A stretch of DNA of 47,208 nt from Clostridiales bacterium (GCA_017511005.1 JAFWLP010000034.1:1-47208), one strand, 5' to 3'. Shown: positions 33,818-42,173, counted from the stretch's first letter. Notes: generated by a model from the letters alone, not told the origin. Made by a program: numbers and translations.

Positions 33818-34042
33818 ATGCGTAGAACATGTAAGAGTCGTGTTTCCAAAGGCGCCTTTACGCTTCTCGAGATGGTGCTTGTAATAGCAATCATTGTTAT
33901 ACTTGCAAGTGCTCTTATGCTCGGTGTATCAGGATATATCAACGGTGCCAACAACGCTAGGAATCAGGTAGATGCATCTGCTAATGAACTTACTCAAAAC
34001 GTTCATGCAAGCGAGGTTGTATTAGCTGGTTACGATTTCTGA
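33818..34042 (+). CDS. Second very short type IV pilin
   Basis: A 74-residue prepilin: basic leader MRRTCKSRVSKGA, then FTLLEMVLVIAIIVILASALML. If Phe is +1 (with Glu5), the residue before the cut is Ala, not Gly, and the mature form has 61 residues. It is a paralogue of the gene at 33407; the EMVLVIAIIVILA core is identical. The protein again has no room for a globular head. The ATG at 33818 follows GGAGG by five bases; a TTG at 33806 is less likely. It has its own promoter with an inverted repeat operator. It may be a minor subunit or an alternative major pilin under different control. Confidence 0.85.
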   Translation: MRRTCKSRVSKGAFTLLEMVLVIAIIVILASALMLGVSGYINGANNARNQVDASANELTQNVHASEVVLAGYDF

Positions 34043-34053
34043 GGTGATAAATT

Positions 34054-34740
34054 ATGAGACAGATCGTTAAAGTCAGGACAAAGACAGGTTTTACTCTCGT
34101 AGAGACAATGTTGGCAGTATTTATTCTCGTTGTTATATCAACGATGTTGGTTAACGGATTCATTACTACGATGGGTTATTCTTATCAGACTGCAATATAC
34201 AGTAAGTCAGCTGCCATGAACTATTCCATGTGCATGGACAGAAACGGCAGATGGAACAGAACGGCAACTTATCTTGCAGGCGGACGTGAAGCGCAGATGG
34301 CTAACAATAGTTATATTGGTTCTACCGGAACTTATGATACGTCAGAGATCGAGATCGTTCCGGGATCGATATACAGCAGCTGCCAGAAGATCAACGTCGT
34401 AATTGAGAAGCACACTAATCTTGACGGTATTGTCCCGGGCGGACTTCCTTATATGGATCCAAGATATGCTCCTACGAATGATTCTGTTGAGAATCCTACG
34501 TATGTAGATAACAGAACAACATTCTTCTATTATCCGGAAGAGTATTCTAGTGACGGTGATATCTTAGTAATGATCGATACTTCAGGTACAGACAATAAGT
34601 ATTATTGGGTTCGGGTACCTGAGGATACTGGCGTCTATGTTACTGATGAAGAAACCGGCAGAATAAAACTGAACAATAATTTTGACCTTTCAAGTTATGC
34701 GAATAATTACATCTCGGAGATTAAAGTCGGCGAAGATTAA
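34054..34740 (+). CDS. Prepilin-like minor pilin
   Basis: A 228-residue prepilin with leader MRQIVKVRTKTG and cut site before FTLVETMLAVFILVVISTMLV, then an extracellular domain of about 195 residues with several Tyr/Asp/Asn-rich loops and four cysteines or fewer. Glu5 is present. This fits a minor pilin of the PilV/PulG-type group. It follows the second mini-pilin by 11 bases with GAGGTGAT as ribosome site and probably shares its transcript. No close named family is recognised for the head domain. Confidence 0.8.
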   Translation: MRQIVKVRTKTGFTLVETMLAVFILVVISTMLVNGFITTMGYSYQTAIYSKSAAMNYSMCMDRNGRWNRTATYLAGGREAQMANNSYIGSTGTYDTSEIEIVPGSIYSSCQKINVVIEKHTNLDGIVPGGLPYMDPRYAPTNDSVENPTYVDNRTTFFYYPEEYSSDGDILVMIDTSGTDNKYYWVRVPEDTGVYVTDEETGRIKLNNNFDLSSYANNYISEIKVGED

Positions 34741-34800
34741 TTGAGCAGGAGAAGACTTTGTTAATATCATTTTGATGTTTTGTCAGGGAGAATTGGATTT

Positions 34801-35454
34801 ATGAAGAGATTAAGTAAGCACAAGTTAGGTTTTTCTTTGGTGGAAATGGTGCTGGTATTGGCAATTATCTGCCTGTTGGGCGGTATAGTCGGAGGTCTTT
34901 GCCTTGCAATATCCAATTCTTTCATTACCACCTATAACATCGATGATTCTTCTGATTATGCGATCTTGTTTGCCAGAGGTTTCGAGAATTCATTCCTGGC
35001 AAGACAGCAGAGTACTGCAACTAACGGTTTGACTACCTGGTTTGTTGACACCTCCACATCCTATGCAACTTATCCGACACTTCGAGTAAAGGAAGGTTCA
35101 GGAGCACCCACTGCTGTTTTTGAACCACAGTTCTTAGGCGGTTCTGACGGAACATACAAGTGGAATATATATATGTTCTATAAATGGGAAGAAGCTAGTG
35201 AGCGTGTTCTCTATGCCATAATATTAAAAGATAACAAGACAGGCACGGATTTCACATATTTCTATCAGGGTGCTTTCTGGGTTCCGAGATATCTTGACCG
35301 TAAGGAATATACCGGCAGCAGTAAGAATATCATGGTTTCAGGAGATCAACTGACATCTACTTTCCTTACTGATACAGTTGGAATTGCGGCAAATAAGATT
35401 CCTTCTGATGTTCAGGGTACTGGATATTATACTCAGATTAGCTTCAGCGGCTGA
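34801..35454 (+). CDS. Prepilin-like minor pilin (PulJ/PilW-like)
   Basis: A 217-residue prepilin with leader MKRLSKHKLG and cut site before FSLVEMVLVLAIICLLGGIVGGLCL, Glu5 present. The head (about 190 residues) is mostly beta with aromatic stretches (WNIYMFYKWEEASERVLYAIILKD) and resembles the general make-up of PulJ/PilW-type minor pilins. ATG 34801 with AGGGAG about ten bases upstream was chosen over a TTG at 34780. It is the last pilus gene and is followed by a hairpin. Confidence 0.78.
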   Translation: MKRLSKHKLGFSLVEMVLVLAIICLLGGIVGGLCLAISNSFITTYNIDDSSDYAILFARGFENSFLARQQSTATNGLTTWFVDTSTSYATYPTLRVKEGSGAPTAVFEPQFLGGSDGTYKWNIYMFYKWEEASERVLYAIILKDNKTGTDFTYFYQGAFWVPRYLDRKEYTGSSKNIMVSGDQLTSTFLTDTVGIAANKIPSDVQGTGYYTQISFSG

Positions 35455-35481
35455 TGATAAACAATTAAGATATTTTTTTAG

Positions 35482-35513
35482 GGGGATGTCTCAGATTAAG
35501 AGACATCCCCGTT
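35482..35513 (+). terminator. Terminator at the end of the pilin genes
   Basis: GGGGATGTCTC/GAGACATCCCC, a perfect 11-pair stem, followed only by GTTTC, so the tail is short. Confidence 0.65.
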
Positions 35514-35527
35514 TCATATATTATGAA

Positions 35528-35557
35528 GCGGGTGGAAACATCAGTTCCAATACCCGC
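35528..35557. repeat. Hairpin upstream of coaW
   Basis: GCGGGT-GGAA pairs with TTCC-ACCCGC with a small bulge. No T tail follows. It lies upstream of the coaW promoter, so its role is unclear. Confidence 0.4.
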
Positions 35558-35570
35558 ATTATGTTCAAGA

Positions 35571-35600
35571 TTGGATAAGTATCCTTTAGTTTGGTAGAAT
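35571..35600 (+). promoter_or_regulatory. Promoter of the coaW gene cluster
   Basis: TTGGAT (35571-35576), 18 bases, TAGAAT (35595-35600), about 32 bases before the coaW start. Confidence 0.65.
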
Positions 35601-35631
35601 TACGTAATCTGATCAAAGGAAGAATAATGAC

Positions 35632-36459
35632 ATGAAGATTAAAGTCGGTTTGGATATTGGCGGAAGCACGACCAAGATCGTCGGGATGAAGGATGGCGAT
35701 ATTATCGCCAGAGAGATAGTCAGGGCGGCAGATCCTGTCACATCGGCTTTCGGAGCAGTCGGAAAGCTTATAAACGATCATTCCATATCCGTTAATGATA
35801 TTGAACAGATCAACATCACCGGTGTGGGCTCTGGTTATCCGCAGGCACCGATCCTCGGAATCAGGACTGTTTTTGTCGAGGAGTTCAAGGCAACAGGACT
35901 CGGCGGATTATATCTGTCCGGACTTGATCATGCCATCGTTGTCAGCATGGGAACGGGAACCGCATATCTGGAGGCAACAAAAGACAAAGTGAGACATATA
36001 ATTGGTTCAGGTGTCGGAGGAGGCACGCTGGTGGGTCTTGGTCTTGCACTGGCAGGAACGGCTGATGCCGTCAAATTGTCTGACATGGCAACTTCAGGTG
36101 ACATTTTAAAATGCGACCTTACCATCGGTGATATATCGAAGACCGGCGTATCGGGATTGCCGATGAATGTTACCGCTTCGAATTTCGGTAAGGCGGCAGA
36201 TGACCTTTCGAGAGAGGATAAGATGGCAGGCGTTTTCAATCTCGTTTATCAGGCTGTCGGAACTGTTGCAGTCATGGCTTCAAGACAATTCAACCTGAAG
36301 GATATAGTCTATACTGGTCAGCTGACCGATCTTAAGGAGTGTCAGCAATATCTGCTTCCGTTTGAAGACCTGTACGGTGTTAACATGATCGTTCCGGAAA
36401 ACGCAGTCTATGCCACGGCGATCGGAAGCTGTCTTGCAGAAGGGCAGGAAGAGCAGTGA
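35632..36459 (+). CDS. coaW: Type II pantothenate kinase
   Basis: A 275-residue ASKHA-fold kinase of the PanK-II (Fumble) group, which makes 4'-phosphopantothenate in the first step of CoA synthesis. Phosphate-1 GLDIGGSTTKIVG at the N-terminus, ITGVGSGYPQ, then VVSMGTGTAYLEA (phosphate-2), GSGVGGGTLVGLG and a C-terminal VYTGQLTDL are clear. Length matches Staphylococcus-type CoaW. RBS AAAGGAAG. The GTGA overlap with the next start shows coupling. AcpS, which uses CoA, is encoded elsewhere in the window. A BadF-type activator is a less likely reading. Confidence 0.88.
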   Translation: MKIKVGLDIGGSTTKIVGMKDGDIIAREIVRAADPVTSAFGAVGKLINDHSISVNDIEQINITGVGSGYPQAPILGIRTVFVEEFKATGLGGLYLSGLDHAIVVSMGTGTAYLEATKDKVRHIIGSGVGGGTLVGLGLALAGTADAVKLSDMATSGDILKCDLTIGDISKTGVSGLPMNVTASNFGKAADDLSREDKMAGVFNLVYQAVGTVAVMASRQFNLKDIVYTGQLTDLKECQQYLLPFEDLYGVNMIVPENAVYATAIGSCLAEGQEEQ

Positions 36460-37244
36460 GCGGAAAGAAAAAGGTATCCGCAGAACGAGCCTGGGAGCTG
36501 GATTTCTTAAGAGGCATCGCGCTGCTGATGATGATGTTCATGCATATGTCGTGGGACGTCAGGTACGAATTCGGTGCTGATGTCTTTTCTTATCTTGAGG
36601 AGGGCTGGTTCTGGTCTTTTGTCCACCCGGTAATAGTAGTCCTCTTTGTCGGTGTATCCGGTATATGCTGCACATTATCACGCAGTAATGTTAGAAGAGG
36701 TCTGAAGCTTCTCGGAGCCGCTCTTATCCTTACTCTTGTTACGTTTTTGATAACCGTGTTTGCCGGAATAAACTGCCTTATCATTTTCAATGTGCTGCAT
36801 GTGCTGACATGCGGTGTTTTCTTATATGCGCTGATAGCCTTCATAGAGAAAAAGACAGGAGCGAACGCAAATGCCGTGAATGTTATCATGGGGCTTATCG
36901 GTCTCTACATAGTTATCTGCGGATGTGAGATCCATTATATGGATTATTCAACGGATTCGCTTCTTTTCCTTCCGCTGGGCTTTGACATTGCAGGGGCTCC
37001 TTGGATGGCGGATTACATGCCGCTTTTCCCGTGGCTCGGAGTATTCCTGATAGGCTGTGTGGTCGGAAGGACCTGTTACAGAGAGAAGAAAACGTTATTT
37101 GCCGGCCGCGGCAAAGTGATGACAGCAATTGCAAGACCTGTGGAATTCATAGGAAGACACTCGCTCATTATCTACCTTGTTCATCAGCCTCTGGTATATG
37201 CCATATTGTATCTGGTATTCCTTCTGATCAAAGCAGTAAGATGA
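36456..37244 (+). CDS. DUF1624/heparan-alpha-glucosaminide N-acetyltransferase-like membrane protein
   Basis: A 262-residue integral membrane protein with about seven helices. The N-terminus ERAWELDFLRGIALLMMMFMHMSWD is the hallmark of the DUF1624 acyltransferase group (related to the lysosomal N-acetyltransferase and acyltransferase-3 proteins); the His in MFMHMSWD is the likely key residue. FVHPVIVVLFVGVSGICCTLSR, FPWLGVFLIGCVVGR and a final RHSLIIYLVHQPL support it. It probably transfers an acyl group to a sugar across the membrane. GTG start overlaps the coaW stop; the stop overlaps the next start as ATGA. Confidence 0.82.
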   Translation: MSGKKKVSAERAWELDFLRGIALLMMMFMHMSWDVRYEFGADVFSYLEEGWFWSFVHPVIVVLFVGVSGICCTLSRSNVRRGLKLLGAALILTLVTFLITVFAGINCLIIFNVLHVLTCGVFLYALIAFIEKKTGANANAVNVIMGLIGLYIVICGCEIHYMDYSTDSLLFLPLGFDIAGAPWMADYMPLFPWLGVFLIGCVVGRTCYREKKTLFAGRGKVMTAIARPVEFIGRHSLIIYLVHQPLVYAILYLVFLLIKAVR

Positions 37245-38425
37245 AAATAGAACGTAAAGGAAAGAAGAAAACGGCCCGACGCATAGCAGCGGTCGTTGTG
37301 TTGCCTGTATTATGCGGTGCTGCAGTTATCTGCAATGCTTTTATTCCAAGGAATATCGCAGATTATTACTGTAATAACATCTTTCCCGGTCTGTCGGTTC
37401 CCATGCAGAGCCTTAACATATTTTTCCAGTATTCATTGACGGAAAACATCATAATATGTCTTGCCCCACTGCTCGTCATAGGATTAATTTGCTGGACCGT
37501 CATACTGATTAAGAAGATGCTTAGTCATGGCGCACTATTATATCTATACAGATCATTCAGGAATCTTATGATACTGGTATTGATCGGTGCCATCAGCTTT
37601 CAGGCAATGCACGGGATAAATTACAAGAGGACACATGTATCAGAAAGTCTGGATCTTACTGATGCCGAGCTGTCTTATGAAGATTACTGCCGTGCGCTCA
37701 GATGGGCCTATATGGGAATGCTCGAAGCCAGGAGTCATCTCGGGGAGGATTATAACGGGGTTGCACATATGACGGAAAGTTTTGAGAATTCCGCCACATA
37801 TGCAAACTCGTTGCTTAATGCCTTCAGTGATGCATATAATGTACCTTTAAGTCATAACTATGTGCGCGCAAAGCCCGTGTCGATGAGTCACTACTGGAGC
37901 TATACTCATATTGTCGGAATGTATGATATGTTCCTTGCCGAGGTGAACGTTAATACTGATTACATGAGCATTAATGAGTATCCGATTACATTATGTCACG
38001 AGCTGTGCCATGCGAAAGGATATGCCGGTGAGACGGATTGCAATACTTTGGCTACACTGGCATGCTGCACATCATCAAGGGCTGATTTCAGATATGCTGG
38101 TTATTATGAGATATTCTGGAATCTTTTGAATGTGACACAAGGGATTGCCGAAGCAACTGGTGAGACTGTGCCGGATTTTATCTCGGTTGATGCTTTGGAT
38201 CCTGTCTTAAGGGACATGAGGGCATCCGTGATCTATTGGAATCAGATAGATGAGGAAGTGGATGCGGTTAAAGAAAGACTCGGAATAGATATAACGGAGA
38301 CGAGTGACATGGTTAACGACACATTCCTTAAGTCCAATGGAGAATCGGGACTGGAGTCATATCATGTGCCTGACAGCGTTTATGTCAGGTTCTATCTTAC
38401 CTATGCGGGAGCAAAGAATGGTTGA
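37241..38425 (+). CDS. DUF3810-family membrane protein with HExxH metalloprotease motif
   Basis: A 394-residue protein with about three membrane helices in the first 125 residues (13-35, 70-92, 108-124), then an outside domain with the zinc motif HELCH (H253, E254, H257) followed by AKGYAGETDCN, where E264 could be a third ligand, as in DUF3810. The pattern is that of a gluzincin-type peptidase but no substrate is known. The ATG at 37241 overlaps the previous stop (ATGA); the frame stays open upstream inside the neighbour gene, which I do not count. It overlaps the hemZ start by eight bases. Confidence 0.78.
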   Translation: MKIERKGKKKTARRIAAVVVLPVLCGAAVICNAFIPRNIADYYCNNIFPGLSVPMQSLNIFFQYSLTENIIICLAPLLVIGLICWTVILIKKMLSHGALLYLYRSFRNLMILVLIGAISFQAMHGINYKRTHVSESLDLTDAELSYEDYCRALRWAYMGMLEARSHLGEDYNGVAHMTESFENSATYANSLLNAFSDAYNVPLSHNYVRAKPVSMSHYWSYTHIVGMYDMFLAEVNVNTDYMSINEYPITLCHELCHAKGYAGETDCNTLATLACCTSSRADFRYAGYYEIFWNLLNVTQGIAEATGETVPDFISVDALDPVLRDMRASVIYWNQIDEEVDAVKERLGIDITETSDMVNDTFLKSNGESGLESYHVPDSVYVRFYLTYAGAKNG

Positions 38426-39836
38426 AGTAATCCTTAAAGGACATGATAAATTCTATGGTGTGTCTGATGTCGTCAGGATGTTTTTCGGTGTTCCTGAAGA
38501 GCTCAAAGATAAGGGCATGGTCATTGCTCCTGAAGGTCCAGACATCAAGCTCGTCAATGAACTGTTTCCTGACGGAAGATCGGTTACCTTCTTGGGTGAT
38601 AAAGCTTATGAATTTGACGGTGAGCTGCTGGAACCGGGACGTGAGATAAAAAGATCGCTCTATATGGCTTTTTCAGACATCACATCGCAAAGGATGCCGT
38701 GGGGATGCCTTACAGGCATAAGACCTACGCTGGTGGCATGCGAGGAGAAAGATGCACAGGCACTTGAGGATAAATATTTCGTAAGAGCCGACAAGGCTGA
38801 GCTTGCGTTTGACACGTCCAGGGAAGAACTGAGGATACTGTCAAAGGCTCCGGAAGAAAGCCTTTGTGTCTATATCGGAATACCGTTCTGTCCTTCCAGA
38901 TGTGAGTACTGTTCTTTTGTATCATCGGATATCTCGTGTCATATGGACAGGCTCGTTAGTTACGAAGCGGCTCTTGAGAAGGAGATAAAGCTGATAGCTC
39001 CTCACATAAACAGACCTTTGTCCGCCGTTTATGTAGGCGGAGGCACACCTACCGTGCTTGAAGAAAAAGAGTTTGCATCGCTTCTTGATAGCATATATTC
39101 AAATCTCAGGATAACACCGGAATGTGAGATCACCATAGAAGCTGGAAGGCCTGATACGATCACGGACGGCAAGCTTATCTCAATGCGTGAGCACGGGATT
39201 ACCAGGATCTGCATCAATCCGCAGACCATGAGATCCGATACGCTCCTTAAGCTCGGAAGAAAGCATACGGCGGAAGATACGTTAAGGGTTTATGCGAAAG
39301 CCGTCGATATGGGATTTGACCTCATCAACATGGATCTGATAGCAGGGCTCCCTTATGAGAGTGCGGAAGATCATGTTACGTCAACGAAGAGGCTTATAGA
39401 GCTTGCTCCCGCAAATATCACGGTACATACACTTTATAAAAAGAGGCGCGCAAGGATCAGCAGGGAACAGGTTATGGACACGGATAAGACAAGGGGCGGA
39501 CTCGACGAATGTGTTGCGGAAAGTTATGATCTGCTCCGTGAGGCTGGATATCATCCGTATTATATGTACCGTCAGAAAGATACCGGTCACGGTCTTGAGA
39601 ATACGGGGTTTGCCAAGGGTGATACCGGAAGCCTTTACAACGTGGCCATGATGAGTGACTGCAGGGATGTGCTGTCGTTCGGTGCCGGAGGCATGAGCAA
39701 GAGATGCTTTAAGCAGGAAGGGGAACTTTACAAGCACAGGGTCGAGCGGTGTCCGACGATCAAGGATGCCCTTACCTATGTGGAAAGAGTTGAAGAGATG
39801 GCAGAAAAGAAGATCGGATTCTTTTCTTTCCAATAA
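38418..39836 (+). CDS. hemZ: Radical SAM coproporphyrinogen III oxidase-like protein HemZ
   Basis: A 472-residue radical SAM protein. An N-terminal about 145 residues typical of HemZ (with MPWGCLTGIRPT) precede the core with the iron-sulfur motif C158-x3-C162-x2-C165 (FCPSRCEYCSF), GGGTPTVLE, TIEAGRPDTIT and INPQTM. HemZ is related to oxygen-independent coproporphyrinogen dehydrogenase HemN; whether it acts on porphyrins is unproven in many anaerobes. ATG 38418 (MVEVILKGHDKFYG) fits the family start; earlier in-frame ATGs overlap the previous gene heavily. GGGAG lies upstream. Confidence 0.88.
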   Translation: MVEVILKGHDKFYGVSDVVRMFFGVPEELKDKGMVIAPEGPDIKLVNELFPDGRSVTFLGDKAYEFDGELLEPGREIKRSLYMAFSDITSQRMPWGCLTGIRPTLVACEEKDAQALEDKYFVRADKAELAFDTSREELRILSKAPEESLCVYIGIPFCPSRCEYCSFVSSDISCHMDRLVSYEAALEKEIKLIAPHINRPLSAVYVGGGTPTVLEEKEFASLLDSIYSNLRITPECEITIEAGRPDTITDGKLISMREHGITRICINPQTMRSDTLLKLGRKHTAEDTLRVYAKAVDMGFDLINMDLIAGLPYESAEDHVTSTKRLIELAPANITVHTLYKKRRARISREQVMDTDKTRGGLDECVAESYDLLREAGYHPYYMYRQKDTGHGLENTGFAKGDTGSLYNVAMMSDCRDVLSFGAGGMSKRCFKQEGELYKHRVERCPTIKDALTYVERVEEMAEKKIGFFSFQ

Positions 39837-39854
39837 TACTTTCCGGGAGAAAAA

Positions 39855-40733
39855 ATGGACAAAAAAGTATATATCAAAACTTATGGCCTTCTGTATCTTT
39901 GCATAGTTGCTATCGTATTCGCAGTGGCGCTTTTCTTATGGAAGATATTCCGTTTCAATCTGCTTATCGTTACCGGAATCATATTGCTGGCAGCGATCCC
40001 GTTATCTTTTGTCATGCTTAAGATCCTTCTTGCAAACGAAAAGAACAAGCCGCTGGGAAAGTTATATTCAGAGTTCAGGAAAGAGTATTTTACGAACGGT
40101 TATACAGAAAAGTATTTCGAGCTTTTCGATAAAGCGGTAACAGCATACAAAAACGGTAAGAAGATCGATCTTGTATATCTTAAGGATTTTGTTCTGTTCA
40201 CGGTCGATTACTACAACGCGACAGAACAATATGATAAGGCTCTTGAACTTATCATGCTGCTCGATGAGGAACAGCTGACTAAAAAGAGCATGATTTTTAT
40301 TGATTACGGAATGTCTGCCATAGCGTATTACGGCTGCCTGATGGAAACATACCGGGGATTAAGGGACCGTGAAAAGGCAATCAACATGATGGAACGCGCA
40401 AAGCCCGTTCTTGATATGGATCTTAAACATGAAGTCCTGAAGATGGCTTCGGATGCAGTTTACTATAACTACTATATGCTCATAGAAAACTATGAACGTG
40501 CAAGGGAATTCGCGGATAAGCTTATGTCTTACAGTTCACCTGAAGCAGACAGATTCTTCACCAGATATTATATCGAAGCGGAATACCTGCTCCACCTTGG
40601 AAAGCCCAATGAGGCGGATGGGGAGCTAAAGAAGATGGAAGCTATTATTGAAGGTGATCTGAAACCGCTGCTCAGCTTTTTCTATACAAGATACCGGATG
40701 AGACTTGGGCTTGATGAGAAAAATGATCAGTAA
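39855..40733 (+). CDS. Membrane protein with helical (TPR-like) repeats, unknown function
   Basis: A 292-residue protein with two membrane helices at the N-terminus (about 9-30 and 34-58) and then about 225 residues of regular helix pairs rich in Tyr, Lys and Glu (FVLFTVDYYNATEQYDKALELIMLLDEE, REKAINMMERAKPVLDMD, NYERAREFADKLM). The pattern resembles TPR repeats, which bind partner proteins, on the cytoplasmic side. GGGAG is the ribosome site. It is the last gene of the cluster from coaW, 18 bases after hemZ. No specific family is recognised. Confidence 0.65.
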   Translation: MDKKVYIKTYGLLYLCIVAIVFAVALFLWKIFRFNLLIVTGIILLAAIPLSFVMLKILLANEKNKPLGKLYSEFRKEYFTNGYTEKYFELFDKAVTAYKNGKKIDLVYLKDFVLFTVDYYNATEQYDKALELIMLLDEEQLTKKSMIFIDYGMSAIAYYGCLMETYRGLRDREKAINMMERAKPVLDMDLKHEVLKMASDAVYYNYYMLIENYERAREFADKLMSYSSPEADRFFTRYYIEAEYLLHLGKPNEADGELKKMEAIIEGDLKPLLSFFYTRYRMRLGLDEKNDQ

Positions 40734-40758
40734 AGAAAAGGATCATATTCAAAAAAGA

Positions 40759-40789
40759 ATCCCGTACTGCTGAAGCACGGGATCTTTTT
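40759..40789. terminator. Bidirectional terminator between the TPR-like gene and tRNA-Pro
   Basis: ATCCCGT (40759-40765) pairs with ACGGGAT (40777-40783), T run after it on the plus strand. On the minus strand the hairpin is followed by TTCTTTTTT, so it would also end the tRNA transcript. Confidence 0.82.
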
Positions 40790-40794
40790 GTTTC

Positions 40795-40870
40795 TGGTCG
40801 AGGTGACAAGACTCGAACTTGCGACCCCATGCTCCCAAAGCACGTACGCTACCAACTGCGCTACACCTCG
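40795..40870 (-). tRNA. tRNA-Pro (anticodon UGG)
   Basis: On the minus strand the 76-base cloverleaf has acceptor stem CGAGGTG/CACCTCG, D loop AGTTGGTA, anticodon stem CGTGC/GCATG with loop TTTGGGA (anticodon TGG, G37), and T loop TTCGAGT. CCA is encoded (40797-40795). A consensus promoter and a terminator flank it. Confidence 0.97.
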
Positions 40871-40885
40871 ATACCTACGGCGGTA

Positions 40886-40914
40886 ATTATATATGTTTTG
40901 ACCGGTAACTGCAA
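40886..40914 (-). promoter_or_regulatory. Promoter of tRNA-Pro
   Basis: On the minus strand TTGCAG (40914-40909), 17 bases, consensus TATAAT (40891-40886), 15 bases before the tRNA 5' end. Confidence 0.85.
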
Positions 40915-40921
40915 ATAAATG

Positions 40922-40950
40922 AAAAGGCCCGCAACGGTCGTGCGGGCCTT
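40922..40950 (-). terminator. Terminator of the DUF4870-like gene
   Basis: A perfect 10-pair stem AAGGCCCGCA/TGCGGGCCTT followed on the minus strand by TTTTC, 24 bases after the stop. Confidence 0.88.
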
Positions 40951-40973
40951 GGATTATCCTTGATCTGAAAAGA

Positions 40974-41330
40974 TTACTTGACGATCTTGATCTTCTCGCC
41001 AACGAGAGGGATCGTGTAGTACTGTGTCTTAGCTGCTGCAACGATTCCCATGATTGCGAATACACAGCAAACAACACCGACACCGCCGCCAATGATCCAG
41101 CCGACTACCGGGATCCAGCAGATGCAGGCAGCACCGCCGCCGAAGATAGTGAGAGTAATACCATTGTTAACATGATTTCTTACAAAAGGAGATGTCTTCT
41201 CAGGTGAGATCAAAAGACCTAAAAGCCAAAGAGCGCCTAAATAAGAAAGAATTGCGAATGTCTTTGCATTCTGGGGAAGCTGCTCTGAGTAAGGGCCACC
41301 CTGATCCTGTGTGTTCTGATTGTCTGCCAT
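40974..41330 (-). CDS. DUF4870-like small membrane protein
   Basis: A 118-residue protein with three to four hydrophobic segments. FAILSYLGALWLLGLLI, SPFVRNHVNNGITLTIF, IPVVGWIIGG and the ending TIPLVGEKIKIVK follow the DUF4870/YrvD-like pattern (a soluble N-terminal tail, PFVRxHVNxG, PLxGxxKI). The function is unknown. The start is preceded by AAAGGAGC. Transcribed alone with its own terminator. Confidence 0.78.
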   Translation of the reverse strand: MADNQNTQDQGGPYSEQLPQNAKTFAILSYLGALWLLGLLISPEKTSPFVRNHVNNGITLTIFGGGAACICWIPVVGWIIGGGVGVVCCVFAIMGIVAAAKTQYYTIPLVGEKIKIVK

Positions 41331-41434
41331 AATAATTGCTCCTTTACTATAAAATAGTATTCATTCGCGATATAACAAATAAGTATCCGCTTAAGCTATA
41401 ATAGCATATAAATATCAGACAAGGACAAGTCATT

Positions 41435-42151
41435 TTGATTAAAGTTACAAGCTACAAACGAGACAATATATACACATACGGGCTGGGTGCAACCATAGCG
41501 ATGGAGTATCTTCTTAAGAACCGGGATGTTGTCAGAGCAGTTATCATGCATCCTGATTTCAGGTCGGAAGAAACGATCGCGAAGATCAAAGCTTTGTGCG
41601 GGAGTAACATTCCGGTATCCACGGAAGAAAAGCCGTTCAATATTCTCTCAAAGAAAGAGAACTGCTTCGTTATCTGCGTGATCGAAAAGAAAGCGTCTCC
41701 GATAAGGGAAGGCAATCATATGGTCCTTGTTGATCCGTCCAACTGCGGTAATCTCGGGACGATAGTAAGGAGCTGTCTCGGATTTGGTGTTGAAGATATT
41801 GCGGTGGTCGGGAAGAAGGCGGCCGATCCTTTTGATCCGAAGACCATAAGGGCATCGATGGGTGCCTGCGCGAGTGTGAGGATAGAAGTCTTCCCGGGGT
41901 TTGAAGACTATGCCGTAAGATTCCCGGGTAACAACCTCTATCCGTTTATGCTTGACGGCAGCGCAAAGCTTCAGGAAACCACGATCAAAAAACCGTTTTC
42001 GCTCATAATGGGAAATGAGGCAACAGGTCTTGATCCTTCCTTCAGGGACATAGGACAGCCCATCAGGATCGAGCACTCGGCAAATATAGACAGCCTTAAT
42101 ATCACCATTGCCGCAAGTATAGGATTATATGAAGCAACAAAGGCTTGCTAA
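41435..42151 (+). CDS. SpoU/TrmH-family RNA 2'-O-ribose methyltransferase
   Basis: A 238-residue protein. The C-terminal SPOUT domain has the three SpoU motifs: motif 1 VLVDPSNCGNLGTIVRSCLGFG, motif 2 SLIMGNEATGLD and motif 3 IEHSANIDSLNITIAASIGLYEA (knot and SAM site). An N-terminal part of about 90 residues is substrate-binding-like. It methylates rRNA or tRNA; the target cannot be told. The start is TTG at 41435 with AAGGACA upstream; MIKVTSYK reads naturally from there. Confidence 0.88.
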   Translation: MIKVTSYKRDNIYTYGLGATIAMEYLLKNRDVVRAVIMHPDFRSEETIAKIKALCGSNIPVSTEEKPFNILSKKENCFVICVIEKKASPIREGNHMVLVDPSNCGNLGTIVRSCLGFGVEDIAVVGKKAADPFDPKTIRASMGACASVRIEVFPGFEDYAVRFPGNNLYPFMLDGSAKLQETTIKKPFSLIMGNEATGLDPSFRDIGQPIRIEHSANIDSLNITIAASIGLYEATKAC

Positions 42152-42173
42152 TAAAAATATATCGTGATACAAT
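42145..42173 (+). promoter_or_regulatory. Promoter of rpsT
   Basis: TTGCTA (42145-42150, overlapping the end of the methyltransferase gene), 17 bases, TACAAT (42168-42173). Confidence 0.65.

Noticed and set aside
33407-34042. Conductive (e-pilin) function of the short pilins
   Set aside because: Length fits, but aromatics are only about 7 percent and a gap of 28 or more residues without an aromatic exists in both.
37001-37240. Longer N-terminus for the DUF3810 protein
   Set aside because: The frame is open but lies within the DUF1624 gene; the ATG at 37241 has an ATGA overlap and begins a normal membrane protein.
38304-38417. Longer N-terminus for HemZ
   Set aside because: It would overlap the DUF3810 gene by about 120 bases; MVEVILKGHDKFYG is the natural start.
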